34,898 nt of DNA from Pseudonocardiales bacterium (GCA_019243635.1 JAFAUB010000130.1:1-34898); one strand, 5' to 3'; shown: positions 16,427 through 28,331, numbered from the stretch's first letter. A program made the numbers and translations. Notes: a model not told the origin generated them from the sequence alone.

Positions 16427-18202
<1,776 letters not shown>

Positions 18203-19165
18203 TCATGCGACGCCTCCCGACCAGTGACGCTTGCGGGTGACCGCGAAGCGCACCATGTCGGACACCCAGTCGGAGTCGGTGCGCAGCGTCAGCCGCCCAG
18301 CGCCGCATCGCCGCAGCGTCGCGGCCACCTCGTCGCGATGCGCCGCCGCCGCGGCGGCGAACTCGCGGCGCAGCAGCGGCGTGGTCACGACCTCCCTCTG
18401 CCGCCCGGTCTCCGGATCAGCGAGCACCACCGTGCCCATGTCGGGCAGTTCGAGGTCACGCGGGTCGAGCACCTCGATCGCGATCAGGTCGTGCCGAGCG
18501 GACAGGCCGCGCAGCGGCCGCTCCCAGTCGAAGACGTCACTGGAGCGTGGACCGAGGAAGTCCGAGATGACCGCGACCAGCCCGCGGCGACGCGGTGGGC
18601 GACGCAGCTGTTCGAGGATTCCGGCTAGGTCACCGCGGATGCCGTCGGCGGCGCGTGGCAGCTCGGCGATCCGGCGGATCATCCCGCGGGCATGCGGCTG
18701 ACCACCCCGTGCTGGTATCCGCAGCACGTCTGCCCCGGTGCTGACCACGGCACCGACTCGGTTTCCGCCGCCCCGGGTCAGATGCGTCACGGCGGCGCAG
18801 GCTGCCACCGCGAGCTCCCGCTTGTCGCACTCCGCAGTACCGAAGTCGAGGCTCGCCGACAGGTCCACCGCCAGCCAGGTCTCCAGCTCCCGGTCCGCGA
18901 CGGTGTCCCGGATATGCGGTTCGGTGGTGCGCGCGGTGACCGCCCAGTCCATCCGCCGGACGTCGTCGCCGGGCTGGTAGCGCCTGGCCTCGCCCGACTC
19001 GGTACCCGGCCCCGGCACCAGGCCGAGGTGGTTGCCCTGCAGCAGGCCGTCCAGCCGACGTCGCACTGTGAGCTCCAAGGCGCGGAGCCCAGCCTCCATG
19101 CGTCCCTCGCGCAACGCCGGCGGCGCCCAATGGTGGCGCTCACCCCGCTCGCCCCGCGCCGTCAT
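18203..19165 (-). CDS. DUF58-domain protein
   Basis: The 320-residue protein starts at the ATG at 19165, 35 bp after moxR. It has the DUF58 signature ARRYQPGDDVRRMDWAVTAR (about residues 60-79), followed by LAVDLSASLDFGT, a MIDAS-like DxSxS that begins a von Willebrand-A-like fold. GLVAVISDFLGPRSSD also matches the fold. DUF58 proteins are encoded with MoxR ATPases and are thought to act in chaperone-like assembly or envelope stress, but the exact role is unsettled. It is the counterpart of Rv1480. The VWA protein that normally follows it in mycobacteria is absent here. Confidence 0.85.
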   Translation of the reverse strand: MTARGERGERHHWAPPALREGRMEAGLRALELTVRRRLDGLLQGNHLGLVPGPGTESGEARRYQPGDDVRRMDWAVTARTTEPHIRDTVADRELETWLAVDLSASLDFGTAECDKRELAVAACAAVTHLTRGGGNRVGAVVSTGADVLRIPARGGQPHARGMIRRIAELPRAADGIRGDLAGILEQLRRPPRRRGLVAVISDFLGPRSSDVFDWERPLRGLSARHDLIAIEVLDPRDLELPDMGTVVLADPETGRQREVVTTPLLRREFAAAAAAHRDEVAATLRRCGAGRLTLRTDSDWVSDMVRFAVTRKRHWSGGVA

Positions 19166-19200
19166 TCGGTCATGCCATCCCTCGGTAAGGCCATCATTCG

Positions 19201-20304
19201 TCAGCTCTGGCCCGCCACCCCGGCCGGCGTTCCCGGACCACCCCCAACCGGGCCCACGCTCTGGGGACGGGCGGAAACCTGGGGCAGCGGCACCGTCTGC
19301 AACACCCGGGTGACGATGTGCTCCACCGGCACACCGTCGGCCAGCGCGTCATAGGAGAGCACCAGGCGGTGTCGTAGCACATCAGCCGAGACGTCCACCA
19401 CGTCTTGCGGCAGCACGTAGTCACGCCCGCGGATCAACGCCAACGCGCGGGCCGCCGCGACGATTCCCAGGCTGGCTCGCGGGGAAGCGCCGTAGGCCAC
19501 CCAGCCGGCGACGTCGGACAGACCATGCTCGGCGGGCGTGCGGGTGGCGAGTACCAACCGCACCACGTAGTCGACCAGGGCATGGTGCACGAACACCCGC
19601 GCGGCGACCTCCTGCAACCTGGTCAGCTCGGCGGCCTCGAGTACCCGGTGCGGTTCGGGAGGGTGCACGCCCATCCGGTAGATGATCTCCCGCTCCTCCT
19701 CGACCGTGGGGTACTCCACCTGGATCTTGAACAGGAACCGGTCGCGCTGCGCTTCGGGAAGCGGGTAGACGCCTTCATTCTCGATGGGGTTCTGGGTCGC
19801 CAGCACGAGGAACGGCTGGGGCGTCGGGTAGGTGCTGCCGCCGATCGACACGTGTCGCTCGGCCATCACCTCCAGCAACGCCGACTGCACCTTGGCCGGC
19901 GCCCGGTTGATCTCATCGGCGAGCACGAAGTTGGCCATCACCGGCCCCAGCTCAACGTCGAACCGCTCCCGTCCCTGCCGGTAGATGCGAGTGCCGAGGA
20001 TGTCGGCGGGAACCAGGTCGGGAGTGAACTGGATGCGGGAGAACGAGCCACCCACCACCCGGGCGATGGTCTCCACAGCGAGGGTCTTGGCCACCCCCGG
20101 CACGCCCTCGAGCAGGAGGTGGCCGCGGGCCAGCAGGCCGACGAGCATCCGCTCGACCAGCCGGTCTTGCCCCACGATCACGCGCTGGACCTCGAAGACG
20201 GTCCGCTCGATCAGCTCGGCGTCCCTGGCCGGGGTCGGCAGTCGACCGGAGTGGCTGGGCGGACCGGATGCTGGCGGGGGCTCCCCACCGTCGGTGTCGC
20301 TCAC
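19201..20304 (-). CDS. MoxR-family AAA+ ATPase
   Basis: The GTG at 20304 is preceded by GAGGAGG. A longer frame to 20355 adds Cys-rich residues that do not fit the family. The 367-residue protein has an N-terminal Pro-rich tail and Walker A GVPGVAKT (67-74). Walker B LADEINRAPAKVQSALLE and the sensor stretch TQNPIENEGVYPLPEAQRD follow, with a C-terminal lid domain (SPRASLGIVAAARALALIRG). MoxR ATPases use ATP to remodel or activate partner proteins, usually those with VWA or DUF58 domains. It is followed by such a DUF58 gene and matches Rv1479 (moxR1). Confidence 0.9.
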   Translation of the reverse strand: MSDTDGGEPPPASGPPSHSGRLPTPARDAELIERTVFEVQRVIVGQDRLVERMLVGLLARGHLLLEGVPGVAKTLAVETIARVVGGSFSRIQFTPDLVPADILGTRIYRQGRERFDVELGPVMANFVLADEINRAPAKVQSALLEVMAERHVSIGGSTYPTPQPFLVLATQNPIENEGVYPLPEAQRDRFLFKIQVEYPTVEEEREIIYRMGVHPPEPHRVLEAAELTRLQEVAARVFVHHALVDYVVRLVLATRTPAEHGLSDVAGWVAYGASPRASLGIVAAARALALIRGRDYVLPQDVVDVSADVLRHRLVLSYDALADGVPVEHIVTRVLQTVPLPQVSARPQSVGPVGGGPGTPAGVAGQS

Positions 20305-20454
20305 GGGGTCCTCCTCGCACGGGTCCGGCTCAGGCGCACACCGTCCGGCGCACACCGCGGCACAAGGAACAAGACTGTCCTGGGGGTTCAGCCAGACCCA
20401 ACCGCCGCGCCGGTGTGACGGCTGTGAAGGTGCCCCGAAGAGCTACGACGCGAT

Positions 20455-20494
20455 CTCCCGTCAATCAGAGCAACCTCCCGTCAATCAGAGCAAC
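20455..20494. repeat. 20-bp perfect tandem duplication across the ripA-like stop codon
   Basis: CTCCCGTCAATCAGAGCAAC occurs twice back to back at 20455-20474 and 20475-20494. The second copy encodes the last codons and the TGA of the NlpC/P60 gene on the minus strand. The first lies just after it. The duplication leaves the protein's C-terminus intact and so looks neutral. Confidence 0.75.
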
Positions 20495-21804
20495 CGGACG
20501 GCGTAGGGCATGATCTCGGCGTAGCGGACTGGCGTGACGTGGACCGCGGCTCCCGAGTATGGAGCCTCGATCATCTGTTCGCCGCCGATATAGAGCGCCA
20601 CGTGATGGATGTCTCCGCCCGTGCTCCAGAACAGCAGGTCTCCGGGGCGCTTGTCAGCGAGCGGCACTTTGCGCCCGGCGTTGTACTGATAGCCGGTGTA
20701 GTGCGGCAGCGAGTAGCCCAGTACTCGAGAGAAAGCGTAGACGATCAGGCCGGAGCAGTCGAAGCCGACCCTGCGGTAGTCGCCGTAGGTGTCCGCGACG
20801 CCACCGTCCCGAACGCCGATCGTGGGCCCTTGGGCGTTTCCGCCACCCCACGAGTAACGGACACCGAGTTCCGCCATCGCCCGGTTGATCACTGACTGGA
20901 CGCCCCCAGCAATGAGCCGAGACCCGCCGGCAGTAGCCGGGGTGCTTCGTTCGGCTGCGGCTGCGGCTGCCGCCGCAGCCGCTTCGCGATCCCGTTCCGC
21001 GCGCCACTCCTCATAGCGCTGCCGCTGCCCGCGCAGGCCGACGACGGCGTTCTGCGCCTCGTAGAGTTGCCGCTCCAGGTCCGCCTTATGGTCCTGCAGG
21101 GCTTTGGATTGCGCGGACTGCGCCGCCTCCGTGTCGATGGCCACCCTATAGGCGCCCTCGAGCGCGGTCTTGGCGTCAGCGGCGGCCTGCTTGGCGGCCT
21201 GCGCCGCCGCAAGGGCCGCCCGGGTCTGGGAGTCCTTGTTGGCCGCATCGACGCGGGCTCGCCGCATGTCCTCCACGGCGTGCAGCTGAGCACCTCCCAC
21301 CGCATCCAGCAGCTCGGCCCTGGCGAGCAGGTCCTTGGGACTGGTCGACCCGAGGAAGGCCGAGACTGATCCGACCATGTTGCCCTGTCGGAAACTCGCG
21401 GCAGCGAACTGGTCGAGGTTCCGATGCGCCACCGTGATCTGCGCAGCGGCCGCGTCGGCCTCAGCGCGGGCGTTGTCCGCCGCGAGCGTCGCGGCAGCCG
21501 CGGCGGCGTCCTCGACCTGCTGGTTGATCAGCGCCTTGTTGGCTTGTTCGTGCCTGATCTCGACCTGGTCCTGGAGGGCCAGCAGGGCCGCGTCGGCCTG
21601 GGCGACCTGGTTGGCCAGCTGCCCGACCCGGGTCGCGGTGGCGTCGACGTGAGCCTGGCCGGACTTGAGGTCATCGTCGCTGGGGTTGGGTGGGGGTGGT
21701 GGCAGCGCTTCCCCAATGGCGGGTTGCGCCACCAGCGTCAGCACCGTGAGCAACGCTGGGACCAACGCACGGCCGGCGAGGTGCCGCCGAGTCCGGACGC
21801 TCAC
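20485..21804 (-). CDS. Secreted NlpC/P60 peptidoglycan hydrolase (RipA-like)
   Basis: The GTG at 21804 follows GGAAGGAG. Residues 1-33 form a signal peptide (LVPALLTVLTLVAQPAIGEA). Residues 45-290 form a long Ala/Gln/Glu-rich coiled coil with a poly-Ala linker. Residues 300-439 are an NlpC/P60 domain with Cys350 in FDCSGLIVYAF, His401 in DIHHVALYIGG and Glu413 as the likely catalytic set. The enzyme would cut the peptide stem of peptidoglycan (D-Glu-meso-DAP bond) outside the membrane, helping daughter cells separate. The long coiled coil may hold it inactive, as described for RipA. It is divergent from acn in the mycobacterial order, but the ripB copy is missing. A 332-bp leader region precedes it. 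Confidence 0.88.
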   Translation of the reverse strand: MSVRTRRHLAGRALVPALLTVLTLVAQPAIGEALPPPPPNPSDDDLKSGQAHVDATATRVGQLANQVAQADAALLALQDQVEIRHEQANKALINQQVEDAAAAAATLAADNARAEADAAAAQITVAHRNLDQFAAASFRQGNMVGSVSAFLGSTSPKDLLARAELLDAVGGAQLHAVEDMRRARVDAANKDSQTRAALAAAQAAKQAAADAKTALEGAYRVAIDTEAAQSAQSKALQDHKADLERQLYEAQNAVVGLRGQRQRYEEWRAERDREAAAAAAAAAAERSTPATAGGSRLIAGGVQSVINRAMAELGVRYSWGGGNAQGPTIGVRDGGVADTYGDYRRVGFDCSGLIVYAFSRVLGYSLPHYTGYQYNAGRKVPLADKRPGDLLFWSTGGDIHHVALYIGGEQMIEAPYSGAAVHVTPVRYAEIMPYAVRLL

Positions 21805-22136
21805 ACCGCACTCCTTCCCGGTACTTCTCCGCGGCCGCCGGTCCTTCCTGGCGTCCGCCAGACCTTGTCAAGCAGGCACGCGGATACACTGTGTCATGTC
21901 ACCCTCACACACACCAAGGTGCTCCTTCGTAACTTTCACAACATCCACCACATGTGTTACAGGCACACGGTGTTGTTACGTTAAGTAGTTGGTCGGAAGT
22001 AATCGACACCCGAGGTGAGTGGAGCGCCCGACCAGGACATGATCGTGACCCGGTCTGGAGTCGCCGGCGGATCGGGTTTGACCTGGTGAGCGCATCGCTG
22101 ACCAGGTCGCCGGTACCGGCGCCAGGGGACCGGCAC
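21805..22136 (-). promoter_or_regulatory. Leader of the NlpC/P60 gene with GTAAC/GTTAC repeats
   Basis: This stretch is unusually A/T-rich for the window. On the minus strand GTAAC occurs at 21979-21975 and 21960-21956, and its reverse GTTAC at 21933-21929. The sequence GTTGTGAAAGTTACGAAGGAG lies around 21920-21943 of the minus strand. GTAAC-type repeats resemble sites of the MtrA response regulator, which controls ripA in mycobacteria, but the spacing (14 bp between the first two) is wider than usual. I see no c-di-AMP riboswitch core (GGGTGAAT). A promoter here is likely; the MtrA link is inference. Confidence 0.35.
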
Positions 22137-23170
22137 ACCGACAGCGCCGTTGTCGGTACTGCTGGCGGCGAGGATGTTCTGGTGCGGGTTGAAGGCGACG
22201 GAATAGACGTAACCGACTGGTCCGGTCAGCGGCTGGCCGAGGCTGGTGGGGCAGTCAGGGTGGGTGACGTCCCAGAGCCGTACCGTGTCGTCGGCGCTGC
22301 CGACGGCCAGGATGTGCCCGTCATGGCTGAACGTGGCCGAGTAGGCGGCATGGTTCCGTCGTCGGCCACGGTCACCAGTGAATGGTCGGTGCGGTAGCTA
22401 CCGATGGTGACCGGGCTGGGCTGGGCTGGGGCAGGTGACCGATCGGCTGCCGTGAGCTGAGGTCGAACAGCCAAGCAGGCTGTCGGAGCTGCCCAGGGTG
22501 ACGCCGTCGGGGCTGAAGGCAACGGAGTTGATCCAGCTGGCCGGACCGGTGAGCGGTGGTCCGTCGGCTATCGGGTGGGCCGGGTCGCTGATGTCCCAGA
22601 GGTACACGCTGTGTTCGGCGCCGGTCCCGGCCGCCAGGTGACGGTCGTCCGGGCTGACCGCCATGGAGAAGATCTTGCTGGTCGGTCCGGTGAGCACGCC
22701 GAGAAGGACCGGATGAGCGGGGTCGACGACATTCCACAGGTGGATCGTGGAGTCGTTGCCGCCGGCCGCGAGGGTATGGCCATCGGGGGTGAAGGCCACA
22801 GCCCGGACGGTCTGGGACGGTCCGACAAGGGTAGCCACGGGCACGACGTGGGCGGGGTCGGCGATATTCCACAGGTAGACTTTCCTGTACGCGCTCCCGG
22901 CGGCGAGGGTCCGGCCGTCGGCACTCACGGCGACGGAGAGGATCTCCTCGCTGGGTCCGGTCAAGGCACCGAGCGTGCGCGGGTGGGCTGGCGTAGTGGT
23001 GTCCCACAGGTGAATCACCTTGTCATTGCCGCCGGCCGCGAGGAGATGGCCGTCCGGGCTGAAGACCAGCGATACGAGCGTCCCCGCCGCGCCGGGCGAT
23101 GGTTCCCCGGCGCGCACGGCCTGTCCGGCGTGGTCCAGAGTCCACAGCTGGAGCCAGACGAAGCCGTACG
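22137..23170 (-). pseudogene. WD40-repeat protein remnant with several frameshifts
   Basis: The first frame (23117 to about 22480) holds four clean WD40 blades with the pattern FSPDGHLLAAGG ... IHLWD ... DPAHP ... LTGP. A fifth begins with INSVAFSPDGVTLGSSD. The sequence then switches frames: WLFDLSSRQPIGHLPQPSP in one, TDHSLVTVADDG in another. Next comes a sixth blade (YSATFSHDGHILAVGSADDT) and the start of a seventh (VYSVAFNPHQNILAASST), which breaks off near 22140. No N-terminal effector domain remains, as the acyl-CoA synthetase stop codon directly precedes it. Complete relatives usually join WD40 propellers to HTH or NTPase domains. This is a truncated tail. Confidence 0.8.
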
Positions 23171-24709
23171 TCAGTTCTCCTGGCGCCCTGGATCCTCCCA
23201 GTACTCCTGGCGCAGCTTGAACTTCTGGATCTTCCCGGTGGCGGTGCGCGGAATGGCCTCGCGAAACTCCACCGACGTCGGTGCCTTGTAGCCGGCCAGC
23301 CGCTCCTTGCAGTAGGTGATGATCTCGTCCTCGGTGACCTGCTCCCCATCAGCCACCACGACGAGCGCCTTGACCGTCTCACCCCAGCGGTCGGAGGGCA
23401 CACCGATCACCGCCACCTCGGCCACCGCCGGGTGGCTGAACAGACAGTCCTCCACCTCGATGGAGGAGACGTTCTCACCGCCGGTGATGATCACGTCTTT
23501 CTTCCGGTCAGTGATACACAGGTAACCCTGCTCATCCACCGACCCGCCGTCACCGGTGTGAAACCAGCCGTCCACGAGCACTTCGCCACTGGCCTCGGGG
23601 CTGTCCCAGTAGCCGGCCATCACGACGTTGGAGCGGACCAGTACCTCCCCGGACTGGGAGGTGCGCAGCTGCACGCCCAACGCGGGGGCGCCGGCCCGGG
23701 ACAGCCTGTGGGCGCGGTCCGCGGCGGGCAGATCGTCATCGGCCGGCCCGGCGCGGTTGAAGGTCAGCAGGGGTGCGGTCTCGGTGAGTCCATAGATCTG
23801 CATGAACTCCCAGCCGAGCTCCTCGCCGACCCGGTGAATCATTCGCCTCGGCGGTGGCGCACCCGCGCAGACCAGCCGCACCCGCCCTCGCCCGGGAACC
23901 TCGCCGTCCCAGCTTGCGGCTGCCTCCAGCACCGCGTGCCACACCGCGGGGGCGCCGCACATCAACGTCACGCCGTGCTGGGCGACCCGCCGCAGGATCT
24001 CGGCACCGTCCACCTTGCGCAGCACGATCTGCTCGGCTCCCAGCCCGACGAGCCCGAAGGGCATGCCCCAGCCGTTGCAGTGGAACATCGGCAGGGTGTG
24101 CAGGTAGACGTCGCGCTCCCAGGCGCGGGTGTGCAGCGCGAAGGTGACCGCGTTGATCCAGATGTTGCGGTGCGTCAGCTGCACTCCCTTGGGCCGCGCG
24201 GTGGTGCCCGAGGTGTAGTTGATCGTCGCCGTGGCGTCCTCGTCAGGCTCGGCCCACGGGCGCGGCTCGGTGTCGAAGCGCATCACCTGCTCCTCGGTCT
24301 CGGCGCCGAGCACGAAACGGTGCGGCGCGGCCACCCCTGTGGGGGCTTCGTCGAGCTCCGGGTCGACCAGCAGTACCGAAGAGCCGCTGTGCGAGACGAT
24401 GTAGTCCACCTCATCGGAGCGGAGCCGGAAGTTCAGCGGCACGCAGATGCGGCCGCTGGCCGGGACCGCATGCAGCAGCTCGAGCAGCCGAGCCGAGTTG
24501 TGGCTGACCACGGCCACCCGTTCCCCCGCACCCACCCCGAGCGCGTCCAGTCCGGCCTGCCAGGCGCGGACCCTGCTGCCCAGCACCCGGTAGGTTGACG
24601 CCGGTACCGGGGGGGCCGGTTGGACGGGTTCGTCGATGACCGCGACGGACTGCGGGAACGCCGTCTCGCCGCGGGCGAGAAAGTCGGCGACGGTCAAGGG
24701 CACCCGCAT
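23171..24709 (-). CDS. Acyl-CoA synthetase / AMP-dependent ligase
   Basis: The ATG at 24709 with GGAGG eleven bases upstream is preferred; a GTG four codons earlier overlaps that site. The 512-residue enzyme has the ANL-family motifs. They are the P-loop YTSGTTARPKGVQLTHRN, the adenylate motif QIYGLTETAPL, the hinge DGWFHTGDGG ... ITDRKKDVIITGGENV, and the C-terminal catalytic Lys in RTATGKIQKF. It activates a carboxylic acid to acyl-AMP and then acyl-CoA. Medium-chain fatty acids are likely by overall type, but the substrate is not determined by these motifs. It lies between aconitase and the RipA-like gene, a spot that is empty in the mycobacterial order, and is divergent from acn. Confidence 0.85.
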   Translation of the reverse strand: MRVPLTVADFLARGETAFPQSVAVIDEPVQPAPPVPASTYRVLGSRVRAWQAGLDALGVGAGERVAVVSHNSARLLELLHAVPASGRICVPLNFRLRSDEVDYIVSHSGSSVLLVDPELDEAPTGVAAPHRFVLGAETEEQVMRFDTEPRPWAEPDEDATATINYTSGTTARPKGVQLTHRNIWINAVTFALHTRAWERDVYLHTLPMFHCNGWGMPFGLVGLGAEQIVLRKVDGAEILRRVAQHGVTLMCGAPAVWHAVLEAAASWDGEVPGRGRVRLVCAGAPPPRRMIHRVGEELGWEFMQIYGLTETAPLLTFNRAGPADDDLPAADRAHRLSRAGAPALGVQLRTSQSGEVLVRSNVVMAGYWDSPEASGEVLVDGWFHTGDGGSVDEQGYLCITDRKKDVIITGGENVSSIEVEDCLFSHPAVAEVAVIGVPSDRWGETVKALVVVADGEQVTEDEIITYCKERLAGYKAPTSVEFREAIPRTATGKIQKFKLRQEYWEDPGRQEN

Positions 24710-24909
24710 GGTCTCTGCCACCTCCGGCCTGGTTCCGTTCAGATACCGCCCCAGGGCATTACTGAGCAGGACTCCGCACAGCAGGTTACCGCGATCGCTC
24801 GAGTGCTTTACCTCACCGTTAAGGCTTCGCCCGCTGACCCCGCTCGCGGATGGCCAGACGTAGAGTCGCGGTGGAGGGCAACCGGTCTAGCCCTCCCGTG
24901 GAGGAGCCA

Positions 24910-27750
24910 GTGACCCATGCAGCACGCAGTGCCGACAGCTTCGGGAGCCGTGGCACGTTGTCCGTCGGGACCGCCCGGTACGAGGTGTTCCGGTTGGCCG
25001 AGTTGGACCGACGGCTCGGCACCCAGTGGCGTGCCCTGCCCTACAGCCTGAAGGTGCTGTTGGAGAACCTGTTGCGCTGGGAGTCAGACGCTGTCGGTGC
25101 GCACGTCACGGCCGAGCACATCGAGGCCCTCGCCGGGTGGGATGCGCAGGCGAAGTCCTCCGCTGAGATCCAGTTCACTCCCGCCCGGGTCATCATGCAG
25201 GACTTCACCGGGGTGCCGTGCCTGGTTGATCTGGCCACGATGCGCGAGGCGGTCACAGCTCTGGGTGGTGACCCTCGGGCGGTCACTCCGTTGGCTCCGG
25301 CCGAGCTGGTCATCGACCACTCCGTGATCGCCGACGTGTACGGCCGTCCGGACGCCTTCGAGCGCAATGTCGACCTGGAGTACCAGCGCAACCGGGAGCG
25401 CTACCAGTTCCTGCGCTGGGGGCAGGGCGCCTTCGGTGAGCTGACGGTGGTCCCACCGGGGACCGGGATCGTGCACCAGGTCAACATCGAGCACCTGGCC
25501 CGCACCGTGATGATCCGCAACGGTCAGGCCTACCTGGACACCGTGGTGGGCACCGACAGCCACACCACGATGGTCAACGGGCTCGGTGTGCTGGGATGGG
25601 GCGTGGGCGGCATCGAGGCTGAGGCCGCCATGCTCGGTCAGCCGGTGTCGATGCTCATCCCGCAGGTGGTCGGCTGCAAGCTCACCGGGTCTATCCCGCC
25701 GGGGGCTACCGCCACCGACGTCGTGCTCACTTTGACGGAGATGCTTCGCCGGCACGGCGTGGTCGGGAAGTTCGTCGAGTTCTACGGTGCGGGTGTGGCG
25801 GCGGTGCCGCTGGCCAACCGGGCCACCATCGGCAACATGAGCCCCGAGTTCGGCTCCACCTGCGCGATCTTCCCCATCGACGAGGAGACCGTCCGCTACC
25901 TGAGGCTCACCGGCCGCCCCGCCGAGCAGCTGGCGCTGGTCGAGGCTTATGCCAGGGAGCAGGATCTCTGGCACGACCCCCGCCGGGAGCCCACCTACTC
26001 CGAGTACCTCGAGCTGGACCTGTCCACCGTGGTTCCCTCCATCGCGGGGCCCAAGCGCCCGCAGGACCGGATCTCGCTGTCTGAGGCCAAGGCGGCGTTC
26101 CGCCAGGCGCTGGTCGGCTACGCCGGTGCCGCGGAGTCCACGGTGGACCAGGCGGGCGTCTACTCCTTCCCGGCCAGCGACGCGAGTGCGGTGAGCAGCG
26201 GCAACGGCGCGGGCACGCCCCACCGGGCGATCTCGGCCGCGGCCGGTGTGCGGGGCCGTCCCAGCTCCCCGACACCGGTGCGGCTCACCGAGAACGCTGG
26301 GTATGAGATCGACCACGGTGCCGTGGTGATCGCGTCGATCACCTCGTGCACCAACACGTCCAACCCGTCGGTGATGATCGGTGCGGCGTTGCTGGCCCGC
26401 CACGCCGTCGAGTCGGGTCTGACCGTCAAGCCATGGGTGAAGACGTCGATGGCGCCCGGTTCGCAGGTGGTCACCGACTACTACGAGAAGGCCGGGCTGT
26501 GGCCGTACTTGGAGAAGCTCGGCTACCACCTGGTCGGGTACGGGTGCACCACGTGCATCGGCAACTCGGGTCCGCTGCCCGAGGGAGTCTCGCAAGCCGT
26601 CCGTGACGGCGAGCTCGCGGTGGTCAGCGTGCTGTCCGGCAACCGCAACTTCGAGGGCCGGATCAACCCGGACGTCACGATGAACTACCTCGCCTCACCA
26701 CCTTTGGTGATCGCCTACGCGCTGGCCGGAACGATGGACGTCGACTTCGCCGGCGATCCGCTGGGGCTCGACCACGACGGCAACCCGGTCTATCTGGCTG
26801 ATATCTGGCCCGCGCCGGAGGAGGTCCAGAAGGTGATCGAGTTCGCGATCAGTCAGGAGATGTTCGCCAAGGACTACGCCGACGTCTTCGCCGGTGACGC
26901 TCGCTGGCGGTCACTGCCGACGCCGGAAGGCGAGACCTTCACCTGGGATCCGGAGTCGACCTACGTTCGCAAGCCCCCGTATTTCGAGGGGATGACGGCG
27001 CAACCAGCGCCGGTCGCCGATATCTCGGGTGCCCGGGTGTTGGCGCTGCTCGGGGACTCGGTGACCACTGACCACATCTCTCCCGCCGGGGCGATCAAGG
27101 CGGACTCCCCCGCCGGTCGCTATCTCGCCGAACGGGGTGTCCAGCGCAGGGACTTCAACTCCTATGGGTCTCGCCGGGGCAACCACGAGGTGATGATCCG
27201 CGGCACGTTCGCCAACATCCGGTTGCGCAACCTGCTGCTCAAGGACGTCAGCGGCGGCTACACCCGCGACTTCACCGCATCGCCCGGCGCCGACCCGGTG
27301 TCCATCTACGACGCCGCGCAGCGCTATGCACAGGCCGGCATCCCACTGCTGGTCCTGGGCGGCAAGGAGTACGGCTCGGGTTCCTCCCGGGACTGGGCGG
27401 CCAAGGGCACCCTGCTACTCGGAGTCCGCGCGGTGCTCGCCGAGTCCTTCGAGCGGATCCACCGCTCCAACCTGATCGGAATGGGCGTACTCCCACTGCA
27501 GTACCCCGCCGGCGAGTCAGCCTCGTCGCTGGGCCTGGACGGCACCGAGATCTTCGACATCTCCGGCGTCACCGCGCTCAACAACGGTTCCGTTCCCGCG
27601 ACCGTGCACATCAGGGCCACCCGAGACGGGGCGGGTCCGGTGGAGTTCGACGCCGTATTACGAATCGACACTCCCGGCGAGGCCGAGTACTACCGCAACG
27701 GTGGAATCCTGCAGTACGTACTGCGCGCCATGGCCCGCCGTCCCACGTGA
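24910..27750 (+). CDS. acnA: Aconitate hydratase (AcnA type)
   Basis: The GTG at 24910 has GGAGGAG at 24900-24906, and the protein then begins like other family members ([11 protein letters not shown]). An in-frame ATG at 24850 would add 20 poorly coding residues. The 946-residue length fits. The 4Fe-4S ligands are Cys480 in SCTNTSNPS and Cys546 and Cys549 in [30 protein letters not shown] and the swivel-domain [16 protein letters not shown] complete the active site. The enzyme interconverts citrate and isocitrate in the TCA and glyoxylate cycles. Oxidised clusters can turn it into an RNA-binding regulator in some bacteria. It is divergent from the acyl-CoA synthetase. Confidence 0.95.
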   Translation: MTHAARSADSFGSRGTLSVGTARYEVFRLAELDRRLGTQWRALPYSLKVLLENLLRWESDAVGAHVTAEHIEALAGWDAQAKSSAEIQFTPARVIMQDFTGVPCLVDLATMREAVTALGGDPRAVTPLAPAELVIDHSVIADVYGRPDAFERNVDLEYQRNRERYQFLRWGQGAFGELTVVPPGTGIVHQVNIEHLARTVMIRNGQAYLDTVVGTDSHTTMVNGLGVLGWGVGGIEAEAAMLGQPVSMLIPQVVGCKLTGSIPPGATATDVVLTLTEMLRRHGVVGKFVEFYGAGVAAVPLANRATIGNMSPEFGSTCAIFPIDEETVRYLRLTGRPAEQLALVEAYAREQDLWHDPRREPTYSEYLELDLSTVVPSIAGPKRPQDRISLSEAKAAFRQALVGYAGAAESTVDQAGVYSFPASDASAVSSGNGAGTPHRAISAAAGVRGRPSSPTPVRLTENAGYEIDHGAVVIASITSCTNTSNPSVMIGAALLARHAVESGLTVKPWVKTSMAPGSQVVTDYYEKAGLWPYLEKLGYHLVGYGCTTCIGNSGPLPEGVSQAVRDGELAVVSVLSGNRNFEGRINPDVTMNYLASPPLVIAYALAGTMDVDFAGDPLGLDHDGNPVYLADIWPAPEEVQKVIEFAISQEMFAKDYADVFAGDARWRSLPTPEGETFTWDPESTYVRKPPYFEGMTAQPAPVADISGARVLALLGDSVTTDHISPAGAIKADSPAGRYLAERGVQRRDFNSYGSRRGNHEVMIRGTFANIRLRNLLLKDVSGGYTRDFTASPGADPVSIYDAAQRYAQAGIPLLVLGGKEYGSGSSRDWAAKGTLLLGVRAVLAESFERIHRSNLIGMGVLPLQYPAGESASSLGLDGTEIFDISGVTALNNGSVPATVHIRATRDGAGPVEFDAVLRIDTPGEAEYYRNGGILQYVLRAMARRPT

Positions 27751-27773
27751 GAAGACCCTCTGAAACCGTGTGG

Positions 27774-28331
27774 CTACACCCTTCCGGTCTCCACAGCCGC
27801 CAGGACGACATGCCACGGGTACCTCGCCAGGTGCTTCGATCCTTGGTGCGGCACATGTGGCTCGTAGCCAGCCGGCCCAAGCAGCATCGCTACACCAGCC
27901 TCGCGCAGCTCCCTGACACTGCGGCCGAAGGCCGGGTGTGCGGCTTGGGCCGCGTTGAGAAACGGTAACGCCGCGAGGGGCAGACTCAGTCCGATGCCCT
28001 CAGTCAGCAGTCCCAGCGCCAGCGTGTCGGAGATCCCGGCTGCCCACTTGTTGATGGTGTTGAAGCTAGCGCCGCCCACTACCATGGCGTCCGCTGGCGG
28101 CAACACGTCGGGCGTGCCCGGCTGCTTGTACTCCGACCGCACCGGATAGCCGGTTTGGGCTTCGAGTGAGGGTTTGTCGATGAAGCGCAGCGCCGAGGGC
28201 GTGACAATGACGAATGGCCTCCAACCTGACGCTTGCGCCAAGCTGACCAGCTTGCCGACATCCCGCGCCGCAGGCGTCGCACAGGTGATGATGTAGAGCA
28301 CCCGGTCAGACCGTTGCCGTTGACTGCTCAC
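27774..28331 (-). CDS. Flavoprotein (HFCD / phosphopantothenoylcysteine decarboxylase-like)
   Basis: The GTG at 28331 overlaps the TGA of the upstream regulator gene (GTGA at 28328-28331). The 185-residue protein has a Rossmann-like flavoprotein fold. It starts with RVLYIITCATPAARDVGKL, then FVIVTPSALRFID, and then MVVGGASFNTINKWAAGISD, which is the FMN-binding/substrate stretch related to the PASANT and PXMNxxMW motifs. Relatives include peptide cysteine decarboxylases (EpiD), PPC decarboxylase and archaeal-type dioxygenase partners. The gene is always likely to be read with the regulator. The substrate is unknown. It is convergent with acn, with 23 bp between them. Confidence 0.75.
   Translation of the reverse strand: MSSQRQRSDRVLYIITCATPAARDVGKLVSLAQASGWRPFVIVTPSALRFIDKPSLEAQTGYPVRSEYKQPGTPDVLPPADAMVVGGASFNTINKWAAGISDTLALGLLTEGIGLSLPLAALPFLNAAQAAHPAFGRSVRELREAGVAMLLGPAGYEPHVPHQGSKHLARYPWHVVLAAVETGRV

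Noticed and set aside
21805..22010. c-di-AMP (ydaO) riboswitch upstream of the NlpC/P60 gene
   Set aside because: This class often precedes actinobacterial cell-wall hydrolases, so I looked for its core. The conserved GGGTGAAT stretch and the paired G-rich segments are not there.
25084..26595. A 503-codon minus-strand frame
   Set aside because: It lies entirely antisense to aconitase, and its His/Arg/Gly-rich translation has no family pattern.
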